From Gallionella sp. (GTDB lineage: Bacteria; Pseudomonadota; Gammaproteobacteria; Burkholderiales; Gallionellaceae): a DNA stretch of 64,000 nt. The notes under the pieces were generated by a model. That model searched no databases. It was not told the DNA's origin and saw only the letters and a list, made by a program, of their open reading frames with translations. Position numbers and translations under genes: made by a program. The stretch's first letter is position 1. Each line of letters opens with the position of its first letter. The stretch is taken from the NCBI GenBank assembly GCA_028689145.1, contig JAQTWT010000008.1, positions 57,298-121,297 on the forward strand, read 5' to 3'. Shown here one piece after another: positions 1 to 8,985 of this stretch.

Positions 1-1080
1 ATCAAACTGAATGTTTGCCGTGACCCCGTCGTGTGAAACATTGGCAAGTGCGGGCAGATATTTTGCGGGTTCGACCGAATCGGCTTTTTGCATTGCGGCG
101 ATCATCACGTTCACCGCATCGTAACAATAAGGTGCATACAACTGGATCGGCTGGTACTTGGCGACGAAGCGCGTTTCAAATTCTTTCCCGCCCGGCATTT
201 TGGCCAGCGGCACACCCGGCAGCGAGGCATAAGCGCCTTCTGCGGCATCACCCGCCAATTTGATAAATGCCGGTGTATAACCGCCGTCACCCATCATGAA
301 TTTCAGCTTCAGCGCGAGGGCTTTGATCTGTTTTGCCATTGGCCCCGCCTGCGGATCCATGCCGCCATAGAACAGCAGATCCGGCTGTTTGCCCTTTACG
401 GCGGTCAGTACTGCGGTAAAGTCCACAGCCTTGTCGTTGGTATATTCGCGCGCCACGATTTGCGCGCCGTTCGCCTGTGCCGCCTTGATAAATTCGTCCG
501 CCAGCCCCTGTCCGTAGGCAGTGCGGTCATCGATTACCGCGATTTTTTTCGCGCCGAGATTTTTCGCTGCATATTCGCCCAGTACACGGCCTTGCTGCGC
601 ATCGTTTGCCATTACGCGGAACGCCGTCTTGAAACCTTGTGCGGTGTAATTAACCGCGGTGGCGGAAGGGGATATCTGCACGATACCGTTGTCGCTGTAG
701 ATTTTCGATGCGGGGATGGTGGTGCCGGAGTTGAGATGGCCGATGATGGCGCTGACCTTGTTGTCCACCAGTTTCTGCGCAACGATGGTGGCGGTCTTCG
801 GGTCGGCTTGATCGTCTTCGCTGATCAGTTCAAAATGCACCTTGCGCCCGCCGATCACTAGACCCTTGGCATTGGCCTCGTCTATCGCCATGCGCGTGCC
901 GCTTTCGTTGTCTTTGCCGATATGCGCCTGATTGCCGGTCAGCGGCGCGGCGGCCCCGATCTTTACCACCAGATCGCCGCTGGCTGCGGCCTGATCTGAA
1001 GCGGATTTGCCGCATGCGGACAGTATCAATATTGAAACGGCAACGAACAGCAGACGGGTGAGTACAGAATGAAATGGCAT
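1..1080 (-). CDS. Branched-chain amino acid ABC transporter substrate-binding lipoprotein (LivK-like), 3' end outside the window
   Basis: Periplasmic-binding-protein type I family, which captures Leu/Ile/Val or similar ligands for an ABC importer. The minus-strand frame is open from ATG 1080 to the window edge (360 codons, no stop seen). The N-terminus has a hydrophobic segment ending in a lipobox LSAC with Cys23, so it should be a lipid-anchored protein. The following stretch 'IGAAAPLTGNQAHIGKDN' and the later 'GHLNSGTTIPASKIYSD' are typical of the LivJ/LivK/AmiC fold. AGGA lies about 8 nt before the ATG. The partner permease and ATPase genes would lie outside the window, so the substrate is inferred from family only. 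Confidence 0.9.
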   Translation of the reverse strand, partial: MPFHSVLTRLLFVAVSILILSACGKSASDQAAASGDLVVKIGAAAPLTGNQAHIGKDNESGTRMAIDEANAKGLVIGGRKVHFELISEDDQADPKTATIVAQKLVDNKVSAIIGHLNSGTTIPASKIYSDNGIVQISPSATAVNYTAQGFKTAFRVMANDAQQGRVLGEYAAKNLGAKKIAVIDDRTAYGQGLADEFIKAAQANGAQIVAREYTNDKAVDFTAVLTAVKGKQPDLLFYGGMDPQAGPMAKQIKALALKLKFMMGDGGYTPAFIKLAGDAAEGAYASLPGVPLAKMPGGKEFETRFVAKYQPIQLYAPYCYDAVNVMIAAMQKADSVEPAKYLPALANVSHDGVTANIQFD

Positions 1081-1162
1081 GGTTGATTTCCTGAAAAATG
1101 CTTAGTGGCTTTCTTGCGGATTATGCGGAGCAGGGAGGCTGCCTGTCAATTCAATGCACAAC

Positions 1163-1190
1163 AAAAAAGCCGGCTTGCGCCGGCTTTTTT
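1163..1190 (-). terminator. Rho-independent terminator, probably bidirectional
   Basis: Inverted repeat with arms AAAAAAGCCGGC and GCCGGCTTTTTT around a TTGC loop. It follows the stop of the downstream-reading cytochrome gene (ends at 1224 on the minus strand) and precedes livK. T-runs occur on both strands. Confidence 0.88.
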
Positions 1191-1223
1191 GAGAATTGCT
1201 GTTGATTCCTAATCAGGACAGGC

Positions 1224-1544
1224 TTACTTTGCCAGACCCAGAATAAAGTCAACAACTTCTTTTCTATCAGCATCGCTCATTTTTGGACTAGCAGGCATAG
1301 GCATCGCACCCCATACGCCGCTACCGCCCTTGGCGATCTTTTGATCCAGATGAGCAGCCGCTTTGGCATCGCCCTTGTATTTTTTGGAAACTTCCGCCCA
1401 AGCTGGGCCGACCACCTTCTTGTCGATTGCATGACAAGCGGTGCAGTTGTTCTTCTTGGCGACTGCCGGCATGTCTGTCGCCAGTGCGCTGCCTGCAATC
1501 ATCAAACCTGCTGCTGCAATCATGCTTACAATTATTGATTTCAT
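1224..1544 (-). CDS. Class I monohaem cytochrome c (c551/c552 type)
   Basis: Small periplasmic electron carrier. The 106-residue product has a signal peptide ending ALA|TD near residue 22, a haem-binding CTACH motif at 34-38, and a C-terminal Met ligand in 'GVWGAMPMPA', followed by the usual C-terminal helix. The start was set at ATG 1544, because GGGAGAG precedes it by about 6 nt and the signal peptide then begins MKSII; a longer frame upstream has no such support. It is a paralogue of the next gene upstream (1694-2278); both share 'AKKNNC..CHAIDKK' and 'KIAKGG.GVWG'. A strong terminator follows it. The redox partner is unknown; cytochrome c oxidase or a respiratory reductase is likely. Confidence 0.93.
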   Translation of the reverse strand: MKSIIVSMIAAAGLMIAGSALATDMPAVAKKNNCTACHAIDKKVVGPAWAEVSKKYKGDAKAAAHLDQKIAKGGSGVWGAMPMPASPKMSDADRKEVVDFILGLAK

Positions 1545-1663
1545 GTGTTTTCTCTCCCGTTTTATGATGAAAAACTTAAACAATGTGAAGGTCTTGCCCT
1601 CGCCGATGATTCTAAATCAACCCCGTCCTATTTGCCAACCAACTTTTTGGACGGTAAGGCAAT

Positions 1664-1687
1664 AACGCAATACCGTGGTATTGCGTT
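1664..1687. repeat. Perfect 11-bp inverted repeat downstream of the long cytochrome gene
   Basis: AACGCAATACC and GGTATTGCGTT flank a 2-nt spacer just after the stop of the 1694-2278 gene. There is no real T-run, so it could be a weak terminator or an mRNA 3' stem. Confidence 0.55.
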
Positions 1688-1693
1688 GACAGC

Positions 1694-2278
1694 TTATTTT
1701 ATAGACAGCACGAATCTGGACAAGGTCTTGCGGTCTGCCTCGCTGATTTGCGGGAACGGTGTCATGGGTATGACACCCCACACACCGCCGCCGCCTTTGG
1801 CGATCTTGTTCGCCAGTTTGGCTTCGGCACCCGTATCACCCCGATATTTGGCTGCCACCTCCTTCCATGCCGGGCCGATCACCTTTTTATCAATGGCGTG
1901 ACAGGTAAAGCAATTGTTCTTTTTTGCTAATTGCATTGCGGCTGCCTGGGACAACGCCGCATCAGCTTTGGCTTCCGGTTTGGCCGCTATCGCCGCAGCA
2001 GGTGCTGCGACTGCGGCCGCGACCGCTGGTTTGATGTTCTCAGCCGGTTTTCGATTTTGTGTCGCTGTTTGGGTAGTTGTAGTCTGACCAGCATGTTTTT
2101 TGAGGTGACAAGGTTTACCATTCTTAGTTACGCAATCCTTCTGGTGTTTTACGGTCTTCGGTTTGGCTGCTGGCGCGGCTTTTTTCGCACTGGGCGCAAC
2201 GACCGGTTCGGCAGCGATCGCTTGCGCGGCATACAACGCCGCCAGTAGTGACAATGCCACCAGATTGCTGGTTTTCAT
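1694..2278 (-). CDS. Cytochrome c with long Ala/Lys/Pro-rich N-terminal extension
   Basis: 194-residue exported protein. Residues 1-22 form a signal peptide, residues about 23-115 are a low-complexity Ala/Lys/Pro-rich linker, and the C-terminal 80 residues are a class I cytochrome c with CFTCH at 123-127 and a Met ligand in 'VWGVIPMTP'. The domain is closely similar to the neighbouring 106-residue cytochrome, so the pair probably arose by duplication followed by gain of the linker. The linker contains CVTKNGKPCH (Cys-x7-Cys-His), not a canonical haem site but possibly a disulfide or metal site. Start at ATG 2278 with AAGGAG about 9 nt upstream; the TTG six bases earlier is less likely. The role is presumably periplasmic electron transfer, with the linker spanning or tethering. 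Confidence 0.88.
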   Translation of the reverse strand: MKTSNLVALSLLAALYAAQAIAAEPVVAPSAKKAAPAAKPKTVKHQKDCVTKNGKPCHLKKHAGQTTTTQTATQNRKPAENIKPAVAAAVAAPAAAIAAKPEAKADAALSQAAAMQLAKKNNCFTCHAIDKKVIGPAWKEVAAKYRGDTGAEAKLANKIAKGGGGVWGVIPMTPFPQISEADRKTLSRFVLSIK

Positions 2279-2316
2279 GATCAATCTCCTTAATATAGGG
2301 TTAAAAAACGAAAGTG

Positions 2317-3228
2317 CTACACCGATTCGGTGCGATATTCGACGATAAGGGTATGACTGGTTCCCGCCGCGACTCTGACGGTGTTATCGAATGCATTGGC
2401 CGATTCCACGCACACCATTTCGCGCCAGCCGTCGGGCTGCCCCAGATCGCCCATCTTGTCGGCTTTTGCCGTCCACGGTGTCCACACCACGGTGGACAGG
2501 CTGCCGGATTTTGCGATGCGGATGCGCCGTTTCAGTTGGTCGTCTTCGATCACGCATTCCGCGGCGGTGTTGATGTACACGCGGTCGGTCTCGCTTGAAA
2601 AGTTGATGGCACCTTGTTGTTTTTTTAGCTCGGAACCGCCAACTTTGTCCCAGTACTCGCAATCCTGCAAACCGCTGACCCGTGCTGCACCGATGTCGCC
2701 GATGCGGAAATAAGTATGCAGGGCTTCGCCGATCACAAAGTCGGATGATCCGGTGTTTTCGGTGATCAGCTCCATGCGCAATGTTTCGCCGATGCTTACG
2801 ATTAATTCCAACGTGCAGGGATGCGGCCACTGTGCACGGGTCTTTTCGTTTGCCAGCAGGCGCAGCGTCAGGCGCGTTTCGCCATCCGGCTCGCTGCCGG
2901 ACTCGATCACCTGCCAGGGCGTAGTGCGGGCGTAGCCGTGTGCGGGAAAACCGGGTTCGGTAGCATGCGCACCGAACCACGGCCAGCATACCGGCACGCC
3001 GCCGCGTATCGACTTGCCCACCGCCAGTTTTGCATCGCGCGACAGCCATATTGCCGGCGTGGCTTGACTCTTCGGCTGCCAGCTCATCAGGTGCGCGCCC
3101 TGCAGGCACAGCGACGCGGTCGCCTGTGTATTGTTGATCTCCGCGACGATCAGTCCGCTGGTGTCCTCGCGGAAACCCAGTTGCCCGGTGATGCCGAATT
3201 GCGTGTTCAGTTGCTGCGCTGTACTCAT
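2317..3228 (-). CDS. D-hexose-6-phosphate mutarotase (aldose 1-epimerase family, YeaD-like)
   Basis: Interconverts alpha and beta anomers of glucose-6-phosphate or related sugars in the cytoplasm. The 303-residue length matches the YeaD subgroup. Seen: 'RGGVPVCWPWFGAH' near 75-88, a 'PAHGYART' His near 97, the catalytic His in 'ALHTYFRIGDI' at about 171 and the catalytic Glu in 'MVCVESANAFDN' at about 275. It starts 18 bp downstream of ilvD on the same strand, so the two are probably co-transcribed, although they share no pathway. Start at ATG 3228; the ribosome binding site is weak, consistent with translation after ilvD. Confidence 0.92.
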   Translation of the reverse strand: MSTAQQLNTQFGITGQLGFREDTSGLIVAEINNTQATASLCLQGAHLMSWQPKSQATPAIWLSRDAKLAVGKSIRGGVPVCWPWFGAHATEPGFPAHGYARTTPWQVIESGSEPDGETRLTLRLLANEKTRAQWPHPCTLELIVSIGETLRMELITENTGSSDFVIGEALHTYFRIGDIGAARVSGLQDCEYWDKVGGSELKKQQGAINFSSETDRVYINTAAECVIEDDQLKRRIRIAKSGSLSTVVWTPWTAKADKMGDLGQPDGWREMVCVESANAFDNTVRVAAGTSHTLIVEYRTESV

Positions 3229-3246
3229 GATTTGTGTGCTTTCTAT

Positions 3247-5100
3247 TCAGTGCGGTTCAATTTGGGTTACATCGCGCACCGCGCCCTTGTCTGCCGATGT
3301 CACCATTGCGGCATAGGCCAGCAACGCTGCCGATACTTTGCGTTGGCGCTGCGTGACCGGTTTCCATGCCTGCTTGCCTTTGGCTTGCATGGTTGCGCGG
3401 CGTTGCGCCAATTCCGCATCGGAAATCGCCAGATTGATGCTGCGATTCGGAATGTCGATCTCGATACGGTCGCCTTCCTGAACCAGACCGATCGCGCCGC
3501 CGCTGGCGGCTTCAGGAGAAACGTGGCCGATGCTCAAGCCGGAAGTGCCGCCGGAGAAGCGCCCGTCGGTGAGCAGCGCGCATGCTTTACCCAATCCCTT
3601 GGATTTTAGATAGCTGGTGGGGTACAGCATCTCCTGCATGCCCGGCCCGCCCTTCGGCCCTTCGTAGCGGATCACCACCACGTCGCCCGCGACGATCTGG
3701 TCGGCGAGGATTCCGGCTACCGCCGCATCTTGGCTTTCGAACACGCGCGCGCGTCCGGTGAATTTCAGGATGCTGTCGTCCACTCCCGCTGTTTTGACGA
3801 TGCAGCCGTCCAGCGCAATGTTGCCGTGCAGCACCGCCAGCCCGCCGTCCTGCGAATAGGCATGCGCCTTGTCGCGGATACAACCGTTGCCGCGATCCGC
3901 ATCCAGATCTGGATAAAGCATGGATTGCGAGAAAGCGATGGTGGTGACGATGCCACCGGGCGCGGCACGGAAGAATTTTTTTACTTCCTCGTCAGTGCTC
4001 AGCGCGATATCCCATTGCTTGAGACCGTCGCGCAGGGTCTTGCTGTGTACCGAGCCGACTTCGCCGTGCAACAACCCGGCACGATCCAGTTCGCCGAGGA
4101 TCGCGGGTATGCCGCCGGCGCGATGCACATCTTCCATGTGATATTCGGATGACGGTGCGACCTTGCACAGGGTCGGCACATGGCGCGACAGCCGATCCAT
4201 GTCCTTCATGGTGAAATTCACTTCCGCCTCGCGCGCGATGGCGAGCAGATGTAGCACGGTATTGGTCGATCCGCCCATCGCGATGTCCAGCGTCATGGCA
4301 TTTTCGAAGGCATCGAAGCCGGCGATGCTGCGCGGCAGTACCGAAGCGTCGTCCTGCTCGTAATAGCGCTTGCACAACTCGACGATCAGTCTGGCCGCGC
4401 GCAGGAACAATTGCTTGCGTTCGGCATGTGTCGCCACCAGCGAACCGTTGCCGGGCAAAGACAAGCCGAGCGCCTCGGTCAGGCAATTCATCGAGTTGGC
4501 GGTGAACATGCCGGAACAGGAGCCGCAGGTCGGGCAGGCAGAGCGCTCGATAGCTTCCACTTCCTCGTCGCTGCAATGGCTGTCGGCGGCGGCAACCATC
4601 GCATCCACCAGATCCAGCCCCTTGGTCTTGCCCTGCCAGTTCACTTTGCCCGCTTCCATCGGCCCACCGGAGACGAACACCACCGGGATATTCAGCCGCA
4701 TCGCCGCCATCAGCATGCCGGGCGTGATTTTGTCGCAGTTGGAAATGCATACCAGCGCGTCGGCGCAATGCGCGTTGACCATATATTCCACCGAATCGGC
4801 AATCAGGTCGCGCGAGGGCAGCGAATACAGCATCCCGTCGTGGCCCATCGCGATACCGTCGTCAATCGCGATGGTGTTGAACTCCTTGGCGATACCGCCC
4901 GCCTTTTCGATTTCTCTGGCTACCAGTTGCCCCATGTCCTTCAGGTGGACGTGGCCCGGCACGAACTGGGTGAATGAATTGGCGATGGCGATGATCGGTT
5001 TGCCGAAGTCGCCGTCGGTCATGCCGGTGGCGCGCCACAGGGAGCGTGCGCCGGCCATGTTGCGGCCGTGGGTGGAAGTGCGGGAACGGTATGCGGGCAT
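3247..5100 (-). CDS. ilvD: Dihydroxy-acid dehydratase
   Basis: Dehydrates 2,3-dihydroxy-isovalerate and 2,3-dihydroxy-3-methylvalerate, the third common step of valine and isoleucine synthesis. At 617 residues it has the normal IlvD/Edd length. Fe-S cluster cysteines are visible in '[12 protein letters not shown]' near 120 and '[19 protein letters not shown]' near 195. The substrate/Mg region '[20 protein letters not shown]' and the C-terminal '[22 protein letters not shown]' are also typical. Start ATG 5100 is preceded by AAAGAGAG. It diverges from lgt across a 220-bp region containing a repeat. Confidence 0.98.
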   Translation of the reverse strand: MPAYRSRTSTHGRNMAGARSLWRATGMTDGDFGKPIIAIANSFTQFVPGHVHLKDMGQLVAREIEKAGGIAKEFNTIAIDDGIAMGHDGMLYSLPSRDLIADSVEYMVNAHCADALVCISNCDKITPGMLMAAMRLNIPVVFVSGGPMEAGKVNWQGKTKGLDLVDAMVAAADSHCSDEEVEAIERSACPTCGSCSGMFTANSMNCLTEALGLSLPGNGSLVATHAERKQLFLRAARLIVELCKRYYEQDDASVLPRSIAGFDAFENAMTLDIAMGGSTNTVLHLLAIAREAEVNFTMKDMDRLSRHVPTLCKVAPSSEYHMEDVHRAGGIPAILGELDRAGLLHGEVGSVHSKTLRDGLKQWDIALSTDEEVKKFFRAAPGGIVTTIAFSQSMLYPDLDADRGNGCIRDKAHAYSQDGGLAVLHGNIALDGCIVKTAGVDDSILKFTGRARVFESQDAAVAGILADQIVAGDVVVIRYEGPKGGPGMQEMLYPTSYLKSKGLGKACALLTDGRFSGGTSGLSIGHVSPEAASGGAIGLVQEGDRIEIDIPNRSINLAISDAELAQRRATMQAKGKQAWKPVTQRQRKVSAALLAYAAMVTSADKGAVRDVTQIEPH

Positions 5101-5142
5101 AATGTCTCTCTTTGAAAATTAAACTTTGGGAAAACGTTTCAG

Positions 5143-5263
5143 TCCGCAGATTGCACAGATTAACGCAGATTAAAAACACCTGCCGGAAATGTGTGTAGCT
5201 GCCGTGCAAGCACAAAAATTTCAGTGTGTTTGATCAATAATTTGTTTAATCTGCGGACGATTG
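5143..5263. repeat. CCGCAGATTAACGC-type inverted repeat element between ilvD and lgt
   Basis: GTCCGCAGATT at the left (from about 5141) is mirrored by AATCTGCGGAC at about 5251-5263, with an internal direct repeat CAGATTAACGCAGATTAA. The same CCGCAGATTAACGC core recurs at about 19317. The copy number elsewhere cannot be judged from this window. Confidence 0.6.
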
Positions 5264-5286
5264 CAGTTTTCGGAATAAAGCACACG

Positions 5287-5292
5287 TATAAT
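5287..5292 (+). promoter_or_regulatory. Candidate -10 box for lgt
   Basis: A perfect TATAAT lies 28 bp before the lgt ATG. No convincing -35 hexamer at the proper spacing was seen; TTGCAG lies 20 bp upstream, which is too far. Confidence 0.4.
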
Positions 5293-5320
5293 CGAAGCTG
5301 CAATTTTACCCGATTCATAC

Positions 5321-6175
5321 ATGATCGTTCACCCACAATTCAACCCCGTTGCCGTGCAACTTGGCCCGCTTGCCATCCACTGGTATGGTCTGATGTATCT
5401 GGCCGGTTTCATGACTTTCCTGTGGTTGGGGCGCAAGCGCATCGCCGTACTTAACCACCCGCAGATCAATGTAAAACTGCTCGATGACTTGCTGTTTTAT
5501 GGCGTGTTGGGCGTAATTCTGGGCGGGCGGTTGGGCTATGTATTGTTTTACAAAGCCTCGTATTACTTCGCTCACCCGCTGGAGATACTGGCGGTGTGGC
5601 AGGGCGGCATGTCGTTTCACGGCGGCTTTCTCGGCGTGTTGGTGGCGATGGCGTGGCTCGCGCGCAAACAGCATTTGCGCTGGTTGCAAGTGACCGATTT
5701 CATTGCCCCGCTGGTGCCGCCCGGTCTGGCATTCGGGCGGCTCGGTAACTTCATCAACGGCGAATTGTGGGGTAGGCCGACCGACGTGCCGTGGGCGATG
5801 ATTTTCCCCGGGGTGGATAATCTGCCGCGCCATCCGTCGCAGCTGTACGAATTCGCGCTGGAAGGCGTGTTGTTGTTCGTCTTGCTCTGGCTGTATGCGC
5901 GCAAGCCGCGCCCGGTCGGCGCAGTATCCGGGATGTTCCTGATTGGCTATGGCAGCTTCCGGTTTATCGCGGAGTTTAGCCGTGAACCGGACGATTTTCT
6001 CGGTTTGCTGTCATTCGGCATGAGCATGGGGCAATGGCTGAGCCTGCCGATGGTGGTCGCCGGTGTGCTGATGATGCGTTACAGCACCCTTCAACCCCGC
6101 CTCAATCCTCCCACATCAGCGGGGAGAGCGAAGCGAGGGGGGCGGAGCCAGTCAAACGAGAAAGGCAATTCTTAA
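5321..6175 (+). CDS. lgt: Phosphatidylglycerol--prolipoprotein diacylglyceryl transferase
   Basis: Inner-membrane enzyme that transfers diacylglycerol from phosphatidylglycerol to the lipobox Cys of prolipoproteins; it would act on the LivK, BamD and similar precursors encoded nearby. The 284-residue product has about seven membrane segments. It shows 'GLMYLAGF', '[10 protein letters not shown]', 'HGGFLGV', the Lgt signature '[17 protein letters not shown]' near 140-156, and '[12 protein letters not shown]'. The last about 25 residues (from TLQPRLNPP) are Arg/Gly/Ser-rich and coincide with repeat-like DNA at 6095-6150, so the tail probably comes from a repeat insertion rather than from the family core. 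Start ATG 5321. Confidence 0.97.
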   Translation: MIVHPQFNPVAVQLGPLAIHWYGLMYLAGFMTFLWLGRKRIAVLNHPQINVKLLDDLLFYGVLGVILGGRLGYVLFYKASYYFAHPLEILAVWQGGMSFHGGFLGVLVAMAWLARKQHLRWLQVTDFIAPLVPPGLAFGRLGNFINGELWGRPTDVPWAMIFPGVDNLPRHPSQLYEFALEGVLLFVLLWLYARKPRPVGAVSGMFLIGYGSFRFIAEFSREPDDFLGLLSFGMSMGQWLSLPMVVAGVLMMRYSTLQPRLNPPTSAGRAKRGGRSQSNEKGNS

Positions 6176-6247
6176 TCCTTGCGCAGCTTGACACCCTCAC
6201 GCCTCTGGCACACCATTCCTACCGTCAATTTTTACTGAAACTCTACA

Positions 6248-7525
6248 TTGGACGAAATCTCTTTAGGCTGGCTGTTCGGTATCTTGCTGCTGTTATTGGT
6301 TTGCAGCGCGTTCTTTTCCGGCTCGGAAACCAGCATGATGGCGATCAACCGCTATCGTCTGAACAATCTGGTGCGCAAGGGCAACCGCAGCGCAAAACTG
6401 GTCAACAAGCTGTTGTCCCGGGTGGACAAGCTGCTCGGATCGATCTTATTTGGCAACACTCTGGTCAATGTTGCCGCCGCCGCGCTGGCCAACATCATCA
6501 TCCTGCGCCTGTTCGGGCAGAACGACTGGGCGATCCTGCTGGGCACGCTGGCGCTCACCTTCGTGATCCTGGTGTTCAGCGAGATTCTGCCGAAGATATT
6601 GGCCGCCAGCCACTCGGAGCGCATCGCCCTGCCCGCGAGCTATGTGCTCGCGCCGCTGATCACCCTGTTCCATCCTGTGGTCTCGGTGGCGACATCCTCG
6701 GTGAAGGGTATGCTATGGCTGCTGCGCATCAGGATAGAAACTGACCAGAGCAAACAGAAAATGTCGCTGGAGGAATTGCGCGGGCTGGTGCTGGAGGCCG
6801 GGGATTTCCTGCCGCGCAAGCACCAGAAAATGTTGCTGAATCTGGTCGATTTGGAGCGTATCACCGTGAACGACGTGATGATTCCGCGCAACCAGATCGA
6901 AGCGCTGGACATCAATGCGGAAGCCGGTGAATTGCGCCAGCAGATTGTTACCTGCCACCATACCCTGCTGCCGGTTTATGACGGCACGCCCAGCAATATC
7001 ATCGGTATTTTGCATGTCAAACGCGTGCCGGCGCTGCTGCAGGAGGCGACACTGGATGTGGCACAGCTGCGCGAGATTTTGCACGAGCCTTATTTCACCC
7101 CTTCCGATACGCCTCTGCTCAAGCAATTGCAGCAGTTTCAGGAGCGTCATGCGCGGTTGGGGTTGGTGGTGGATGAATACGGCGAGTTGCTTGGCCTGGT
7201 GACGCTGGAAAATATTCTGGAAGAAATTGTCGGTGAATTTACCACCCAATCGCCCGCGCAAACCGGCAAATTTTTGCGTCAGGAAGACGGTAGTATCTTG
7301 CTGGAAGGTGGCAGCAGCCTGCGCGAGTTGAACCGCAAGCTGGGGCTGCACCTGCCGCTGGACGGTGCAAAAACGCTCAATGGGCTGATTCTCGATCATC
7401 TGGAAGATATGCCCGAAGCGGGTGTCAGCCTGAAGATCGCGGGGTATCCGATCGAGGTTATCCAGACCCAGGATCGTATCGTCAAGGTGGCGCGTATTTT
7501 TCCGCCGCAGGAAATTAAGCAGTAG
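6248..7525 (+). CDS. CNNM/CorC-family membrane protein (DUF21, CBS pair, CorC_HlyC domain)
   Basis: Predicted divalent cation (Mg/Co) transport or efflux protein. The 425 residues contain a DUF21/CNNM membrane domain (about 1-190, 'SAFFSGSETSMMAINRYRL' and 'FSEILPKILAA'), two CBS domains (about 205-330, 'VNDVMIPRNQIEALD' and 'LGLVVDEYGELLGLVTLENIL') and a C-terminal transporter-associated domain (about 345-420). The start is TTG 6248, chosen because homologues begin a few residues before the first membrane helix; no good ribosome binding site is visible. It lies between lgt and pilC with no obvious functional link. Confidence 0.92.
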   Translation: MDEISLGWLFGILLLLLVCSAFFSGSETSMMAINRYRLNNLVRKGNRSAKLVNKLLSRVDKLLGSILFGNTLVNVAAAALANIIILRLFGQNDWAILLGTLALTFVILVFSEILPKILAASHSERIALPASYVLAPLITLFHPVVSVATSSVKGMLWLLRIRIETDQSKQKMSLEELRGLVLEAGDFLPRKHQKMLLNLVDLERITVNDVMIPRNQIEALDINAEAGELRQQIVTCHHTLLPVYDGTPSNIIGILHVKRVPALLQEATLDVAQLREILHEPYFTPSDTPLLKQLQQFQERHARLGLVVDEYGELLGLVTLENILEEIVGEFTTQSPAQTGKFLRQEDGSILLEGGSSLRELNRKLGLHLPLDGAKTLNGLILDHLEDMPEAGVSLKIAGYPIEVIQTQDRIVKVARIFPPQEIKQ

Positions 7526-7526
7526 C

Positions 7527-7587
7527 AAGTGGAGAGAGGGAAGCGGGTGCGGGTTTTTCTGCTCCCTGCTTTCAGCTCACCACTTCA
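7527..7587. repeat. Imperfect inverted repeat between the CNNM gene and pilC
   Basis: AAGTGGAGAGAGGGAAGCGGG at 7529-7549 (imperfectly) faces CTCCCTGCTTTCAGCTCACCACTT at 7561-7584. It resembles the 8885-8970 and 41905-41985 elements in style (G-rich arm, then C-rich arm). Confidence 0.5.
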
Positions 7588-7655
7588 GCTTTACAAGAGG
7601 CGTAAAGCTCGGCATCATGCCCGTTACTGTCAGTTGGTGATTAGAGGAAAATGCT

Positions 7656-8873
7656 ATGGCTGCCGCACCAAAAACTCAAAAAACAAACGAAAAACTTTAT
7701 TCCTGGGAAGGCAAGGATAAGACCGGCAAGCGGGTCAAAGGGGAGATGCGAGGTGTCGGTGAAGCCAGCATATCAGCCCATCTGCGCCGTCAGGGTATCA
7801 ATGATATAAAAGTAAAGCGCTACCGCGGCAGCACCCAGCCGGTTACCGAGAAAGACATTACGCTGTTTACCCGCCAACTGGCTACTATGATGAAATCCGG
7901 TGTGCCGTTGCTGCAGGCATTCGATATCGTGGGTAAGGGACACAGCAATCCATCCGTTGCGCGGTTGCTGCTTGACATCAAAACCGATGTGGAAACCGGC
8001 AGCAGTTTGCAACAAGCCTTCAAAAAATATCCGCTGTATTTCGACGAGCTGTTTTGCAATCTGGTGGGCGCCGGCGAATCCGCCGGTATTCTGGACAGCT
8101 TGCTGGATCGTCTGGCTACCTACAAGGAAAAGATCCAAGCCATCAAAAGCAAGATCAAGTCGGCATTGTTCTACCCGGTTTCCATCATCGTGGTGGCGTT
8201 TATTATCACCGCCGTGATCATGATTTTCGTTATCCCGGCGTTCGAGGAGCTGTTTTCCAGTTTTGGCGCGAATTTGCCCGCTCCGACATTGGTGGTGATG
8301 GCTATTTCAAAATTTTTTGTGGCTTATTGGTGGCTGATTTTCGGCGGCATCGGCGGCGGTTTTTATACATTCTTCTATTTCTGGAAGCGCAGTAGGAAAA
8401 TGCAGAATGTCATGGATCGCTTGATGCTGAAAATGCCCATTTTCGGCGAGTTGATTCGCAAGGCCAGTATCGCTCGCTGGGCGCGCACCCTTGCCACCAT
8501 GTTTGCCGCCGGTGTGCCGCTGGTGGAAGCGTTTGATTCGGTGGCGGGAGCGGCGGGCAACGCAGTTTATTTCGATGCCACCAAGGCGATTCAGCGCGAA
8601 GTGACTTCCGGGCAAAACCTGACCGTTGCCATGCAAAACACCGATGTGTTCCCGAGCATGGTGATACAAATGGTGTCAATCGGCGAAGAAGCCGGATCAC
8701 TGGACTCGATGCTGAGCAAGGTTGCTGACTTCTATGAGGGTGAAGTGGATGATGCCGTTGAAGCGTTATCCAGCTTGATGGAGCCGATCATCATGGCGGT
8801 GCTCGGTGTGCTTATCGGCGGCATGGTGATCGCTATGTACCTGCCGATCTTTAAAATGGGTCAAGTGGTATGA
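7656..8873 (+). CDS. pilC: Type IV pilus inner-membrane platform protein
   Basis: Polytopic platform protein that couples the cytoplasmic pilus ATPases to pilin polymerisation. The 405-residue product has two T2SSF/GspF domains (about 70-195 and 275-395), each followed by membrane helices ('SIIVVAFIITAVIMIFVIPAF', and the C-terminal 'PIIMAVLGVLIGGMVIAMYLPIF'). The family motif 'FTRQLATMMKSGVPLLQAF' appears early and its counterpart 'WARTLATMFAAGVPLVEAFD' in the second half. Start ATG 7656 has GAGG about 8 nt upstream. It is followed by pilD, the classical order, but pilB, which often precedes pilC, is not here. Confidence 0.97.
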   Translation: MAAAPKTQKTNEKLYSWEGKDKTGKRVKGEMRGVGEASISAHLRRQGINDIKVKRYRGSTQPVTEKDITLFTRQLATMMKSGVPLLQAFDIVGKGHSNPSVARLLLDIKTDVETGSSLQQAFKKYPLYFDELFCNLVGAGESAGILDSLLDRLATYKEKIQAIKSKIKSALFYPVSIIVVAFIITAVIMIFVIPAFEELFSSFGANLPAPTLVVMAISKFFVAYWWLIFGGIGGGFYTFFYFWKRSRKMQNVMDRLMLKMPIFGELIRKASIARWARTLATMFAAGVPLVEAFDSVAGAAGNAVYFDATKAIQREVTSGQNLTVAMQNTDVFPSMVIQMVSIGEEAGSLDSMLSKVADFYEGEVDDAVEALSSLMEPIIMAVLGVLIGGMVIAMYLPIFKMGQVV

Positions 8874-8884
8874 CGAAAGCAGAT

Positions 8885-8971
8885 AGTAGGGAGTGGGAAG
8901 TGGGGAGTGGGGGAGGCACAGTGATGGGTTGGGAAGTTGGTTTTTCCACTCCCTGCTCCCTACTCCCCACT
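8885..8971. repeat. Inverted repeat between pilC and pilD
   Basis: AGTAGGGAGTGGGAAGTGGG at 8885-8904 is mirrored by CACTCCCTGCTCCCTACTCC at 8947-8966, with a 40-nt loop. The pilD upstream frame runs through it, which produces a spurious 31-residue N-terminal extension. Confidence 0.65.
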
Positions 8972-8985
8972 TACCAGTTAAACCA

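Noticed and set aside
88..861. 257-codon plus-strand ORF over livK
   Set aside because: Antisense shadow of a clear periplasmic-binding-protein frame.
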